In this document: one piece after another, positions 19,074 through 28,793 of the stretch | Numbering within the stretch: position 1 is the first letter of the stretch | Layout: every line of letters begins with the position of its first letter | DNA from: CAVTQY01 sp963736975 | GTDB taxonomy: Bacteria > Pseudomonadota > Alphaproteobacteria > Acetobacterales > Acetobacteraceae | DNA: 64,000 nt | Direction of reading: 5' to 3' | Assembly: GCA_963736975.1 (NCBI GenBank) | Contig: CAVTQY010000001.1 | Span: 3,968,001 to 4,032,000, forward strand | Notes under the pieces: model-generated | Databases searched by the model: none | Told to the model about the DNA's origin: nothing | What the model saw: only the letters and a program-made list of their open reading frames with translations | Position numbers and translations under genes: made by a program

Positions 19074-19310
19074 TCACTGTCGCAACCAACCCTGAAACAG
19101 CGCCTCCTTGCAGGGATCAGAGAGGTCCCGGAGGTGTTCCTTCATGCAGGCCTTGACACGGCCTTGCCCCGCCGAAACGTTACCGCAAAGGCGCGCAACA
19201 TCGGGTCTGCATGCTCTGGCGGCCGCCCTTTCGCCGGGCGACATCTGTGCCATTGCCCCAGAAATCGAGAGCAGTAAAATGGCTCCGGCCGTCAGAAAGT
19301 ACTTCAACAT
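19074..19310 (-). CDS. Small secreted cysteine-rich-repeat protein, 78 aa
   Basis: A signal peptide (MLKYFLTAGAILLLSISGAM) precedes a short domain with four cysteines (ACRPDVARLCGNV, KACMKEHLRDLSDPCKEAL). This spacing resembles a single cysteine-rich repeat of the GLG1/FGF-receptor type, found in many small proteobacterial periplasmic proteins. AGGAGGAG lies six bases before the ATG. It sits between the P450 fusion and the Tat protein on the same strand. Confidence 0.75.
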   Translation of the reverse strand: MLKYFLTAGAILLLSISGAMAQMSPGERAAARACRPDVARLCGNVSAGQGRVKACMKEHLRDLSDPCKEALFQGWLRQ

Positions 19311-19429
19311 AGCATACTCCTCCTTCGAATGCCCGCGGTATTACCGGTGCGCAGCAAAGAACCTTTTAGCCCTTTCCGCTGACCTTAGGCCACGGTTGGG
19401 GCGCACATAGCAACATCACTCGCGCTCCT

Positions 19430-22400
19430 TTAGGCAATCATCGGGGCAGAGCCCCAAATGTCCTCAAGATAGCGATGGCTCGCCATCAGCCCGGCCAGCC
19501 AGGCCTGCCCGTCCTCTGAACCGGTGGTGTGCTCCCGGAACACACGAGCAAATGTCTGCCGCACATCTGGAGCCATCCGCGCGGCCTCACCGCAGACAAA
19601 CACAATTGCGTCCTGCTGCAGCAACCGCCACACGTCCTCGCTGTTCGCCTGGATCGCTTGCTGGACATAGGTCTTGGGTCTGCCGGGTTCGCGCGAGAAT
19701 ACAGGGAAGAGACGCGTGACTCCTGCAGCCTCGAATCCCCGCAAGTCGCTTTCGTAGAGGAAATCCTGCAAAGGATCGCGACAGCCAAAGAACAGCATGG
19801 ACTCGCCCACTGGCACACCCTTCTGCCTCAGTGCTGCGCGTTCCTGAAGGAAGCCGCGGAATGGCGCGACCCCGGTGCCCGGTCCAACCATGATCATCGG
19901 CACGTGCGGGTTGTCGGGCGGGTGAAATGGAATGGTAGGCTTGCGGATGAAACCATACACCGTGGCACCAACGGGCTGGGTAGCCAGGTAGTTCGAGCAG
20001 ACACCCCGGAACATCCCATGTCCGCTGGCAGCCGCATCCTCCACCACCCCCACAGTAAGGCTGCAGGTATCTGCGGTCGCGAGCGGTGAAGACGAAATCG
20101 AATAGTAGCGTGGCCGCAACGGCGGCAGCAGATCGAGGAAGACATCGAATGGCAGTGCACAGGAGGGGAACTCGTCGAGCAGGTCCAAAATCGACTTACG
20201 CGCCGCGAATACCTGCTCGCGATACAAGGCCTGGCTCGAATCATCATCGCCTGTGAGCGACATGAGGGTACGGCGCTGAGCGGGATCCTGCGTGTGCTCG
20301 GCAAGTGTTGCGAGCTGCGCGCGCGTGGCTATGTCCTGCAACTCGACCTGCGTGGCAAGAATCCCCAGCAGCGGCGTCGACTCGTTGACCGGCAGCAGGG
20401 TGGTGGCATTGGCACGCGGCGTAATGGTCACGTACAGGCTTGGGTCCAGCTCGAACCGTCGCAAGACGCGGTGGATCTGCTCGAGACCGTTGCGGGGGAC
20501 GACGCCCAGGTGGTCCCCGGCGCAGTAGGTAACCCCCGATGGCAGGACGACCTCCAGGTGGCGGGTTGAACGACCGGATGGTCGCGCACAATCCCGGTGC
20601 TGCAACTCTTGGTTGGCGCGAACCGTCATGGCTGCCGCACTGTATGACCGAACGACCGGGTTGGTGGCCTGCCTATTAATGAGGGTGACGGAGAAGCGTG
20701 GGCCAGCGACCTGTGCATCGCTGGCCCCGGCCGACAGGCCAAGCGCGCTCGTGACCGTCGGCCAAAGCCCGCCGTACCAGGAGCGGTAATCTCCGTCGAA
20801 GTCGCCGCGAGCATCGCCCTCGCCGCGCCTGTACATCGCCTTCGCACCATGCTTCTCAAGCTGGGCGTCTACCAGGATCGGAATGGCCTGATAGGTTGAC
20901 GCCCAGTCGCGGTTACCGCAGCCAAACACGCTGTATTCCAACCCGGCAAAAGCGTCGGCCGATAATGAAGGATCCTGGAGCCAGTGGCAGAATTTAGCGG
21001 CGTTATCTGGCGGTTGGCCGTTGTAGGACGCGGTGACGACGACCAGGCCCCCATCCTTCGGCAGCGAGCCTACGTGCTCATCGAGGGATCCGACCGTCGC
21101 CATGAACCCGCAACTCCGTGCATCGTCGGCAATGCGATGGGCCAGACCTTCGGCTGTACCTAGATTAGAGCCAAACAGGACTAACAAAGGCGTCTGATGG
21201 CCGTTTGGGCTGGGGGCAGGCGCCGGAGCCGTCGCCGGTGTGCTGGTTGCCCGTGGGGCCGGCAACGGTGCCGATGCCGTGCGGCCAGCACGCAACCTGA
21301 CCTTCAGGTGGAAGTTGTCAGGCTTGACGGTAAGGGCCTGTTTGGTCTTGAGCTGGTAGTTGGCGAAGTCAATCAGCTCGAATCGCTGCAGGATCATGGA
21401 CAGCACCAGCGTGCCCTCCTGCAAGGCGAACTGCCGGCCAATGCAGGCGCGCTGACCAGTGCCGAATGGCTTGTACGCGTTTTGAGGGATCCTGGTCCGG
21501 TTTTCCGGGCTGAAGCGGTCCGGGTCGAACTGCTCGGGGTTCTCGCCCCAAATATGGTTGTCTCGGTGCAGCATTGGGACAGGAATCAGTGCGATATCGT
21601 CCTTTCCCAGCCGGTACTTCCCTCCAATTACGGTGTTCTCGTACGGGTGGCGCGTGAAAGCCGGCGCCGTAGGCCAAAGCCTCAGCGTCTCGTCGAGAAT
21701 CTGCGCGACATAGGGCACCTGATGGATCTGGGCGTAGGTTGGTAGGACACTCAAGTCGGTTCCCAGTACGCGGTCCACTTCGTCGTAGGCACGTGCCAGA
21801 ACCTCGGGGTGCTTGATCAGTTCATAGAGCGCGAACGACAGCAGGCCACTGGTCGTCTCATGGCCGGCGATCAGGAAGGTGATGCATTGTGCCATGATGT
21901 TGGTGTCGTCGAGCTTCTCGCCGGACTGACGATCGATTCCGATTAGCATCCGGTCAAGCAGATCGTTTATGGTGCCCACCGCACCGGTGGTACGCCGCTC
22001 CTGAATAAGGCGCTGCACTGTCTGCAGCACAATCTGCTGATTAACGTGAAGCTGTTGCTCGCGCTCGTGATGCAGCATAGACTGAATCGGCAGCTCTTTC
22101 GTTTTCGCTTGGGCCGCTTCGAGGCTTCCCACCATGGCCACGACGAACGGATGGGGTGTATCCCGATAGAAGGAATTGAAGCGGTAGTTGAAGCCGCATA
22201 GGGCAATCGTGTCCAATGTCAGCCGCGTCGTGTCGGCCGTTACGTCCACAATATCCTCGGGGTTCAGCCGCTCCCATTTTTTCATGAGCTGCACGGCGAT
22301 ATCGAGCATTCGCGCGAGATAGCCGCGCATCGCGTCCAGGCTGAACGCAGGCAGCAGGATGTTGTGAGCCTTGTGCCAGTTCGGGTCCGCGGTTTCGGAG

Positions 22401-22690
22401 GTAAAGAGTCCCGCTCCGGCTGGACCCTCGGCCAATGCCTTCAAGCCTGGTCCCACCACCTTATCGAAGCGGGACTCATCACACAGCTCATTGACCAACT
22501 CGTAACCCGAGACAATGATTCGAGAGCCTCGACCTGGGATCGCGAGTTCGAAAATGGGTCCGTACTGACGCGCCAGATCCATCAGACTTTCCATGGGGTG
22601 GCTGGCGTCAAGGTCGAGCAGGTTGCCTATCAGGAGATGCCCCGGTGGCCGTGGGATCGGCTCTAGGTGACTGGGAGGGGTGAGGTTCAT
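19430..22690 (-). CDS. Self-sufficient cytochrome P450/NADPH-P450 reductase fusion (CYP102/BM3 type)
   Basis: The 1,086-aa protein is a BM3-type fatty-acid hydroxylase. The P450 domain spans residues 1-470, with the I-helix AGHETTSG (about 275), the ExxR helix ETLR, and heme ligand Cys416 in FGTGQRACIG. A short Ala/Pro linker leads to an FMN domain (LFGSNLGTAEGLAHRI) and FAD/NADPH domains (RYYSISSSPL; GPGTGVAPFRGFLQERA), ending in DIWG. The electron path NADPH-FAD-FMN-heme is complete. The ATG at 22690 has AGGAG eight bases upstream; upstream in-frame codons would run into the neighbouring gene. It lies 32 bp behind a membrane protein gene. Confidence 0.95.
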   Translation of the reverse strand: MNLTPPSHLEPIPRPPGHLLIGNLLDLDASHPMESLMDLARQYGPIFELAIPGRGSRIIVSGYELVNELCDESRFDKVVGPGLKALAEGPAGAGLFTSETADPNWHKAHNILLPAFSLDAMRGYLARMLDIAVQLMKKWERLNPEDIVDVTADTTRLTLDTIALCGFNYRFNSFYRDTPHPFVVAMVGSLEAAQAKTKELPIQSMLHHEREQQLHVNQQIVLQTVQRLIQERRTTGAVGTINDLLDRMLIGIDRQSGEKLDDTNIMAQCITFLIAGHETTSGLLSFALYELIKHPEVLARAYDEVDRVLGTDLSVLPTYAQIHQVPYVAQILDETLRLWPTAPAFTRHPYENTVIGGKYRLGKDDIALIPVPMLHRDNHIWGENPEQFDPDRFSPENRTRIPQNAYKPFGTGQRACIGRQFALQEGTLVLSMILQRFELIDFANYQLKTKQALTVKPDNFHLKVRLRAGRTASAPLPAPRATSTPATAPAPAPSPNGHQTPLLVLFGSNLGTAEGLAHRIADDARSCGFMATVGSLDEHVGSLPKDGGLVVVTASYNGQPPDNAAKFCHWLQDPSLSADAFAGLEYSVFGCGNRDWASTYQAIPILVDAQLEKHGAKAMYRRGEGDARGDFDGDYRSWYGGLWPTVTSALGLSAGASDAQVAGPRFSVTLINRQATNPVVRSYSAAAMTVRANQELQHRDCARPSGRSTRHLEVVLPSGVTYCAGDHLGVVPRNGLEQIHRVLRRFELDPSLYVTITPRANATTLLPVNESTPLLGILATQVELQDIATRAQLATLAEHTQDPAQRRTLMSLTGDDDSSQALYREQVFAARKSILDLLDEFPSCALPFDVFLDLLPPLRPRYYSISSSPLATADTCSLTVGVVEDAAASGHGMFRGVCSNYLATQPVGATVYGFIRKPTIPFHPPDNPHVPMIMVGPGTGVAPFRGFLQERAALRQKGVPVGESMLFFGCRDPLQDFLYESDLRGFEAAGVTRLFPVFSREPGRPKTYVQQAIQANSEDVWRLLQQDAIVFVCGEAARMAPDVRQTFARVFREHTTGSEDGQAWLAGLMASHRYLEDIWGSAPMIA

Positions 22691-22722
22691 ATGCGGTCTC
22701 CTGGCTGCGCTACTGCGCGCAG

Positions 22723-23214
22723 TCATTGGCGGCGCCACAGCATCTCAAGCAGCTTGCCTTCGCCGAGCATCGTATCGAATTCCCGGTAGGCAAAGTACGG
22801 AATGAGGATGACGAACAAGAGCAGGCTTGTTACCATGATCTCGGCCAGCCTGCCGTGCACTAGTTCACCCAGCGTGTCGCGTATCGATTGAGCATGAATG
22901 ACGCCGACGATCGCGTCCTCGACGACTGACAGCGCGATGATGAGAAGGAAGAAAAGCACCGATTTGCGTATGACGAGGTGTATCAGGCTGCCGCCACGGA
23001 TCTGCGCCCCGAGATGCAGCTTGTCTCCGATAAGCATAAATTTGGCAAGCAACAGCGCCTTTGCGGCCGCCAGTCCGTAGGGCGCATAGTCAACGCCGTG
23101 GTCGTGCAGGAGCACCGCTTTGTACAGTAGCAGCAATCCGCAACAAGTATACAGATAAGCGACCGTTACCAGAAGCGACCGTAGTTCATTGCTGATTTTA
23201 GTTCCGGTGACCAT
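22723..23214 (-). CDS. Four-TM membrane protein of unknown function, 163 aa
   Basis: Hydrophobic segments at about residues 13-30, 44-60, 80-100 and 125-145 alternate with polar loops, and the tail is acidic then basic. No catalytic motif is apparent. It is directly upstream of the P450 fusion in the same orientation (32-bp gap), so it is probably the first gene of that transcript and may influence substrate access or membrane localisation. Confidence 0.65.
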   Translation of the reverse strand: MVTGTKISNELRSLLVTVAYLYTCCGLLLLYKAVLLHDHGVDYAPYGLAAAKALLLAKFMLIGDKLHLGAQIRGGSLIHLVIRKSVLFFLLIIALSVVEDAIVGVIHAQSIRDTLGELVHGRLAEIMVTSLLLFVILIPYFAYREFDTMLGEGKLLEMLWRRQ

Positions 23215-24375
23215 CTATCGCAGCTGGCGGTTCCAATCGGCTGCCTCCGCGAAGAGGCCGGTCCGATCGTGCAATGCTCGCTTGCTGTGCGACAGGGCGG
23301 CATGCACTATCACGCGCATGGCCTGGGAGCGGCCCCTCGCTTCACTGCCGGCGCGGCCACTGGTTGGCGTCACACGCTCTCCTTTTCCGCGACCATTGCT
23401 TTGAGCAGCGTGTTGCCGCAGACCCGTTCGATGTTGGGGGCACAAGCCCTCGCGACTGCCAAGCGGCCCTACGATGACGCCCTGAAAAAAGCGAGCGCGA
23501 GCGCTCTGCGAGCCCGGAAGGGTTCCTCGTATCAGTATTGTCTCCCCCCTTCTTTTCATGTGATTGACCGAAGGTGCGGAAACGCTCGGGATGCCCAAGC
23601 GGGCGCCATCGAACGATGTAAGGTTGGAGACTAGGCTCGGGACAGACTTTAAGGCAAGCTTTCCGACGTGGGCCAAAGTTCCGCAGGCTCAATTGCATCT
23701 TGCTCCGCGAGATCGGCAGTGTAGCTGGATTTAATCTCGCTGTCCTGCAACTGCCCGACGGTGAGAGCTTGGGATCAGCATCTCTGCCTGACAACGCCTT
23801 CGATCGATTGCTTCCGGACTGTATTAAGCGAGTTGCCCCGATCTGGCGGTGGGGTCAGACATCGTGCGCGCATATGCCACAAGGCTATAGTTCGGGATCC
23901 GACGTTACCCGGGCGGCTATTCACCCTGGAGCTTGGCGTTCCCGAAAGTCGGTCCGGGATCGCGCGACGGGTTGGTGTAGGCTCGAGTTGGGTCCGAAAG
24001 CGGCAGGACCGCCGAGTAACCCTGGCGTCTCCTATTCGCGGTTGTTCGCTCGAGAGCAGACGGTCCGCATTCGACCCTTCTCGGCCACGCAGTGTTCGCG
24101 GTGGGAACTGCTCCTCCTGCCCCAGACCGGACCTTGCTGATACCGGTCGCGCAAGTGCGGGGCTTGCGCTAGGCCGATGTTATCACGAAACCGGCGCGTG
24201 GAAAATGCACACAGACCTCGCCGATCGCGGGATCGCTGCGTCGGATGACGATCTCATGGACGCCCGAGGTGACCAATTCGCCGACGACCGGGTCGCGACC
24301 AGCACCATCCGCGGCACACCGAGCCCGCTCGATCGGCTGCGGTTGGAGGTGACGCCGCCGTCCTGAGCCGCGGCG
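23215..24375. other. 1.2-kb stretch without supported genes
   Basis: Open frames here are short, overlap on both strands and lack ribosome sites. Around 23920-24010 the plus strand reads SRSGIARRVGVGSSWVRKRQ, which resembles the HTH of an IS630-type transposase but cannot be extended. The end of the stretch leads into the IS91 gene and may include that element's end. Confidence 0.35.
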
Positions 24376-25566
24376 ATGCGCCCTGCGCTGGAGGTGGCGG
24401 ATATCTTCCGCTGCCACGGCGAGGCGTTCCGTCGCAGCCATGCCGCGCATCTCGGCCGGGTCGAGCGGCGCGTCCTCGCGGCGATCGCGGCCTGTCGCAC
24501 GCCCACGCTTGGTGGACACGTCGAACAGTGCGGCGACTGCGGGCTTGTTCGCTGCGCCTATAACTCCTGCCGCAATCGGCATTGTCCGAAGTGTCAGGGT
24601 CTGGCCCGTGCCGAATGGCTCGATGCGCGTCAGCGCGAGTTGCTGCCGGGGCCCTACTACCACGTCGTCTTCACCTTGCCGGCGCCGGCGGCCGAGATCG
24701 CGTTCCAGAACAAGCGCGTGGTGTACGCCATCCTGTTCCGCGCTGCGGCCGATGCGATGCGCGACATCGCCGCCGACCCCAAGCATCTCGGAGCAGAGAT
24801 CGGCGCAGTTGCCCTGCTGCACACCTGGGGGCAGACGCTGCACCACCACCCGCATCTGCACTGTATCGTCCCGGGTGGCGGCATTGCGCCCAATGGTTTG
24901 CGATGGGTAGCATGCAGGCCGGGCTTCTTTCTGCCGGTGCGTGTTCTGTCCCGTCGGTTCCGTGAGCTGTTCCACACGCAGCTACAGGCAGCGTTCGTGG
25001 CAGGCGAGTTACGCTTCTCCGGCACACTCGCTGCCTTGGCCGAACCCGGCGCCTTCGCCGACCGTCTCGATGGGCTGCGCGCGGTTGAGTGGGTGGTCTA
25101 CGCCAAGCGCCCGTTCGCAGGCACCGAGCAGGTGCTGGCCTATCTCGGCCGCTATACCCATCGCGTTGCGCTAGCCAACTCGCGTCTGACCCGGCTCGCC
25201 GACGGCCAGGTCGACTTCACCTGGAAAGACTACCGTCATCACGGCAAGACCAAGGTGATGACGCTCGCTGCCGACGAGTTCATTCGACGGTTTCTACTGC
25301 ACACCGTGCCGGACCGTTTCCATCGCATCCGCCATATCGGCTTCCTCGCGAACGGCCACCGCACCGAGAAGCTGGCGCTGTGCCGTGCTTTGCTCGCAGC
25401 TCCGATGCCAGACCCGCCAACACCGGAGAACTACCGCGATCGAACCCGCCGGTTGACTGGCTACGCTCTCGACGTCTGCCCGGACTGTGGCGGCACGATG
25501 TTCGAGCGCGGACCGTTGCCGCACCGTCCACCGTCGCATACGCCATTCTGGTGCGACAGCTCATGA
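24376..25566 (+). CDS. IS91 family transposase (HUH, Y2)
   Basis: A 396-aa rolling-circle transposase. An N-terminal zinc-binding domain (CGDCGLVRCAYNSCRNRHCP) is followed by the HUH motif (HHHPHLHC) that coordinates the metal, and the paired catalytic tyrosines in YLGRYTHRVA. The C-terminus has a final CPDCGG. The frame is intact and full length. IS91 elements move by one-ended rolling-circle transposition and often mobilise flanking DNA. The accessory tyrosine recombinase found in some relatives was not seen. Confidence 0.92.
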   Translation: MRPALEVADIFRCHGEAFRRSHAAHLGRVERRVLAAIAACRTPTLGGHVEQCGDCGLVRCAYNSCRNRHCPKCQGLARAEWLDARQRELLPGPYYHVVFTLPAPAAEIAFQNKRVVYAILFRAAADAMRDIAADPKHLGAEIGAVALLHTWGQTLHHHPHLHCIVPGGGIAPNGLRWVACRPGFFLPVRVLSRRFRELFHTQLQAAFVAGELRFSGTLAALAEPGAFADRLDGLRAVEWVVYAKRPFAGTEQVLAYLGRYTHRVALANSRLTRLADGQVDFTWKDYRHHGKTKVMTLAADEFIRRFLLHTVPDRFHRIRHIGFLANGHRTEKLALCRALLAAPMPDPPTPENYRDRTRRLTGYALDVCPDCGGTMFERGPLPHRPPSHTPFWCDSS

Positions 25567-25949
25567 CCAAGAACAAAGCCATCCAGCCCGCCAAACCAAC
25601 TGCGATGCCGATCTCTGCATTGGCACGGTCGGGCGCGGGCCGATGACGGACCGATCGCTCCCTTCCCGGTCCACCCGCGGTCTCCTACGCATCATCCATC
25701 GGCGATCCCCATCGCGCATAAGGCCAATTGCGCGCTCACCACAACACCAACGACCTCCACCAGCACCCTCGCGTTCATCGCAGACAACGGCAAAAGCGAC
25801 ACAACGCCCATAGCGCCGCTGCCACGCGGGTCAGTTCAATCCGGCTTCAATGAGGTCGCGACCCGAGCGCTCGGTGTCGTCCGTGTCGCGCGACCTCACA
25901 GAAGCCTCCAGATTCCCTATGCTGGCGACGTCTGGTTGAGTTCCTGCGC
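25567..25949. other. Stretch after IS91, no gene
   Basis: About 380 bases without a supported gene between IS91 and IS5 debris. It probably contains the IS91 terminal sequence; no boundary could be fixed. Confidence 0.35.
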
Positions 25950-26163
25950 TCAATTCGCGGGAGGATGGATGCGATTGAGCGTCCCGTCCTCATCCCAGCG
26001 CCGAAAATAGTCGTTGACGGTACTGCGCGGCGGCAGGTCCTTCGGCAACGACGCCCATTGGCAGCCGGTGCTGAGGATATACATCAGCCCATTGACGATC
26101 TCACGTTCATCAACCGTCCGTTTGTTGCCGCCCTTCTTGGCCGGTGGGATCAGAGATGTCCGG
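25950..26163 (-). pseudogene. IS5 family transposase, N-terminal fragment
   Basis: The minus strand encodes SLIPPAKKGGNKRTVDEREI, then VNGLMYILSTGCQWASLPKD and LPPRSTVNDYFRRWDEDGTL, the N-terminal domain of IS5-group transposases. It then stops at 25950. The catalytic part is missing. A related but separate fragment lies at 51525-51974. Confidence 0.8.
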
Positions 26164-26370
26164 TAGGGACGGCGGCCCGATCCAGACCCAGCAGGTGGAG
26201 GAGGCGATGGTCAAGCTGGAGACGGAGGACCTGCGGGGCTGGTCGCGATCTACCGGAAGGCCGGGTTGAAGCTGCCGAGAGAATAGAGAGCGACCCGAAC
26301 GCGGCGCTCCGGCGAATGTTCGGCACCGTCAACCCGCTGGTGAACCTGGAACGTCGCCCCGAGGCAATTC

Positions 26371-26476
26371 GCCCCCGTCGTGCGCCGCCACCCCGAGACG
26401 GGCGAACGCGACCTCGATCTGCTCCAGTGGGGGTCTGCTGCCCTACTGGAGCAAGGCGCCCTCGGACCGACGATAG
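26371..26476 (+). pseudogene. SRAP (HMCES/YedK-type) remnant
   Basis: A short piece reads APVVRRHPETGERDLDLLQW and, after removal of one G from a G5 run, GLLPYWSKAPSD. This is the signature region of SOS-response-associated peptidases, which crosslink to abasic sites. The N-terminal catalytic Cys and the rest of the domain are absent, so it is only a scar of an earlier gene. Confidence 0.5.
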
Positions 26477-26537
26477 CGGTCAACCGTTGAGAAACGCGCG
26501 CCTGCGACCGTGCTGGCCGATCGCACAGAGGAATCCC

Positions 26538-27071
26538 ATGTCGTCCCGAGTAAGCCGCCTCGTCAACCGTAACGTCTGGGGAACGCAATACCGAACCAGC
26601 ATCCGTCTTGACCCAGAGTTTTGGGAAGGGCTTGACGAAGTCTGCCACCGCGAAAGAGTAGAACGGAAGGAGCTAATCCGCAGCATCGAAAGCACAGCCC
26701 CCGCGACAGTGCGGACCAGCGCCGTCCGCGTGTTTCTGTTTCAATATTTCCGCGATCGCTGCGCTACCCTGGAGGTGTCGCCGGTGCGAGCGGAGGAGAG
26801 GATAAGCGAGTCGCCTAACTCTGTAGCCGAAGCCTGCACCCACTCCAAGATCGCGCGCCCTCGGTCTCGCCAATTTGAGCCGTCCTGGATCGACCGGTCT
26901 CCTCTTTGCGGCAAAATGACTGGTGGTTGCCGCGCTGAGCCAAGCGTCATTTGCTGCATGACCGTGGAACGCGGTCGCGCCTCAGCGGTTCTAACGGAGT
27001 TGACCGTTGTGGGGGAACAAACCTGTCGCGCCTTCCGGCTTCCTCCACGGGCGGGTTCACCTCGAAGCTAA
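26538..27071 (+). CDS. Ribbon-helix-helix domain protein
   Basis: The ATG at 26538 (AGAGG upstream) opens a typical alphaproteobacterial ribbon-helix-helix domain: VSRLVNRNVWGTQYRTSIRL, then DPEFWEGLDEVCHRE and a second helix to about residue 75. Such domains bind DNA or act as antitoxins. The remaining 100 residues are arginine- and cysteine-rich and do not look like a domain, so the gene may originally have stopped near residue 85 and been extended. Its stop overlaps the transporter start (TAATG). Confidence 0.65.
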   Translation: MSSRVSRLVNRNVWGTQYRTSIRLDPEFWEGLDEVCHRERVERKELIRSIESTAPATVRTSAVRVFLFQYFRDRCATLEVSPVRAEERISESPNSVAEACTHSKIARPRSRQFEPSWIDRSPLCGKMTGGCRAEPSVICCMTVERGRASAVLTELTVVGEQTCRAFRLPPRAGSPRS

Positions 27072-28210
27072 TGCGCAAGTTTGATTGGCGGATTGCGGTC
27101 GCACTTTCCGCAACTTACCTGCTTTTCGGTTCGGGACCCGCTGCTGTCGCTGCCGCAATCAGGACAATCCCGCCGTTTCTAATGGTCGCAGTCCGCGGAA
27201 TACTCGCCGGCGCCGTCCTGATCGGATGGGCGATAGCAGCGGGCGCGCCACGGCCTGGCTGGCGGGAATGGCGCGCGGGAGTGCTGGTCGGAGTGCTTAT
27301 CCTGGCATGCGGGTCTGGGGGCGGCACCTACGGGCAGCTCACGGTGCCTTCCGGTATCGCCGGTGTCCTATCGGCACTTCTGCCGTTGATCGCGGCCGTC
27401 ATCGGATATGTGGCATTCCGGGAGAAACTGCAGACCAGAGCACTTATAGGCTTGCTCCTCGGCTTTGCAGGGATCGGGCTGCTTCTCAGGCCCGGCTCAG
27501 GGCTCGATCTCCTCGGTGTTGGCGCGATTGTGGCGGGACAGGTGGCCTGGGCGGCTGGAACGGAATTGGCGCCTCGAGTTGGGTTGCCGGACGAGCCAAG
27601 GCTCGCGGCTGGCCTCGAGCTTCTCGCCGGAGGCTGCCTCCTATTGATCGCCTCCACGGTCATGGGGGAGTGGGCGCGATGGACCCCGTCCAAGGTATCA
27701 TTTATCTCATGGGCGGGCTTCGCCTGGTTCGTAATCATCGCCTTGGGCGGCTTTACGGCTTTTGGGTACCTGACGCAAAAGGTCGCGCCGTCCATAGCCA
27801 CAACTTTTTCCTACGTGAACCCGGTAGTGGCAATGCTGCTGGGCTGGCTGCTTTTCAGTGAGACGATCACCTGGCGGATGGTGCTGGCCATCGCAATCAT
27901 ACTTCCCGGGGTATGCCTGATCGTCTCGACGAAGTCGGAGAACCTAGCGAAGCGTCGGCATCCCTTCACTTCCGGGCACACTGGAGGGACGCGGATCGGT
28001 TATTCGCATGCCGCCGGTCGCCCCGTAACCACGTCGCTTGGCACCCCCAATTCTTGCCTGGGCCGGAAACGGTTCGGCGCCGCGGCTCCTACTGTCCCGA
28101 CTGCGCCCCCAGCAACTACGACCGGCACGCCACCGGCCGCTACGGCAGGGCGGCACCCCGCGCGACAGCCTCACCCGCGCGAGGCGGGGGGAACGGCCAA
28201 GTCTGGGTAA
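27071..28210 (+). CDS. DMT superfamily (EamA) transporter
   Basis: Ten hydrophobic helices in two EamA repeats: repeat one begins WRIAVALSATYLLFGSGPAA, repeat two about GVGAIVAGQVAWAAGTELAP. Members export amino acids, metabolites or toxic compounds through the inner membrane; the substrate cannot be told. The ATG at 27071 overlaps the stop of the preceding gene, suggesting coupling. The transporter fold ends near residue 295 (CLIVSTKSENLAKRR). The last 80 residues are a Pro/Thr-rich tail unlike the family, probably read-through into unrelated DNA after loss of the original stop. Confidence 0.82.
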   Translation: MRKFDWRIAVALSATYLLFGSGPAAVAAAIRTIPPFLMVAVRGILAGAVLIGWAIAAGAPRPGWREWRAGVLVGVLILACGSGGGTYGQLTVPSGIAGVLSALLPLIAAVIGYVAFREKLQTRALIGLLLGFAGIGLLLRPGSGLDLLGVGAIVAGQVAWAAGTELAPRVGLPDEPRLAAGLELLAGGCLLLIASTVMGEWARWTPSKVSFISWAGFAWFVIIALGGFTAFGYLTQKVAPSIATTFSYVNPVVAMLLGWLLFSETITWRMVLAIAIILPGVCLIVSTKSENLAKRRHPFTSGHTGGTRIGYSHAAGRPVTTSLGTPNSCLGRKRFGAAAPTVPTAPPATTTGTPPAATAGRHPARQPHPREAGGTAKSG

Positions 28211-28298
28211 ACACAGCCACCAGCGCGTCCTTGCCAGCGCGCTCTCTCTGGAACTTTGGGAGCGGGCGTCCTTGTCTCCCATCCACTTCGGTCAGCAG

Positions 28299-28323
28299 AG
28301 CTGGACAAATGTGATGTCCAGCT
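28299..28323. terminator. Perfect 9-bp hairpin between convergent genes
   Basis: AGCTGGACA and TGTCCAGCT flank a 7-nt loop. The hairpin lies between the ends of the convergent transporter and ABM genes, where a bidirectional terminator would be expected. There is no T-tract on either side, so this is tentative. Confidence 0.35.
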
Positions 28324-28466
28324 TGGAGTCGATGGCCGGTGCGGGTCTATGACCGGTGTGGGCGTGCAGTCGCGGAGCAGGGCCACAAGCGTAGCAAAAC
28401 CGGTTCGAAAACTGCGATCCGAGGATGTCAGGACGGTTTGGCTGCACGCGGCTATTCTGCCGATCC

Positions 28467-28784
28467 CTATCTCGACTCCCAGTAACCCCCCGCCGCGGGG
28501 AACACCGTAGTGCAGCGCGTGGCCTGGACGGCGCCGTCCAATGTGTCGGCCGCCGAGCGCCAGACCTCGTAGTGCAGCATGCCTCGATGCGCCTCCAGCG
28601 CTGCCTCGTCCCGGTACACCTCGAAGAAGTAATAGACGTTGCGGTCCTGCTGGTCCTGCAGAACATTGAAACGGAAACAGCCAGGCTCGTCCCGCTCGGA
28701 ACCGATGGCATCCACCTCGATCGCCTTCAGGAAGCGCTGGCGTTCCTCCGGCTTCACCCGGACCTTGACCCATAGTGCCAGCAT
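28467..28784 (-). CDS. Antibiotic biosynthesis monooxygenase (ABM/YgiN) domain protein
   Basis: A 105-aa ferredoxin-like ABM protein: MLALWVKVRVKPEERQRFL, the family pattern EPGCFRFNVLQDQQDRN and YYFFEVYRDEAALEAHR. Members are cofactor-free quinol monooxygenases, autoinducer isomerases or similar small dimeric enzymes. It is the last gene of the operon, 9 bp after the ThDP enzyme, suggesting it acts on a product or side product of that enzyme. Confidence 0.85.
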   Translation of the reverse strand: MLALWVKVRVKPEERQRFLKAIEVDAIGSERDEPGCFRFNVLQDQQDRNVYYFFEVYRDEAALEAHRGMLHYEVWRSAADTLDGAVQATRCTTVFPAAGGYWESR

Positions 28785-28793
28785 TTGATTCTC

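Noticed and set aside
24169..24290. Minus-strand frame ending VVGELVTSGVHEIVIRRSDP ... protein-like
   Set aside because: It continues into sequence antisense to the IS91 transposase and has no start or domain; at most a remnant.
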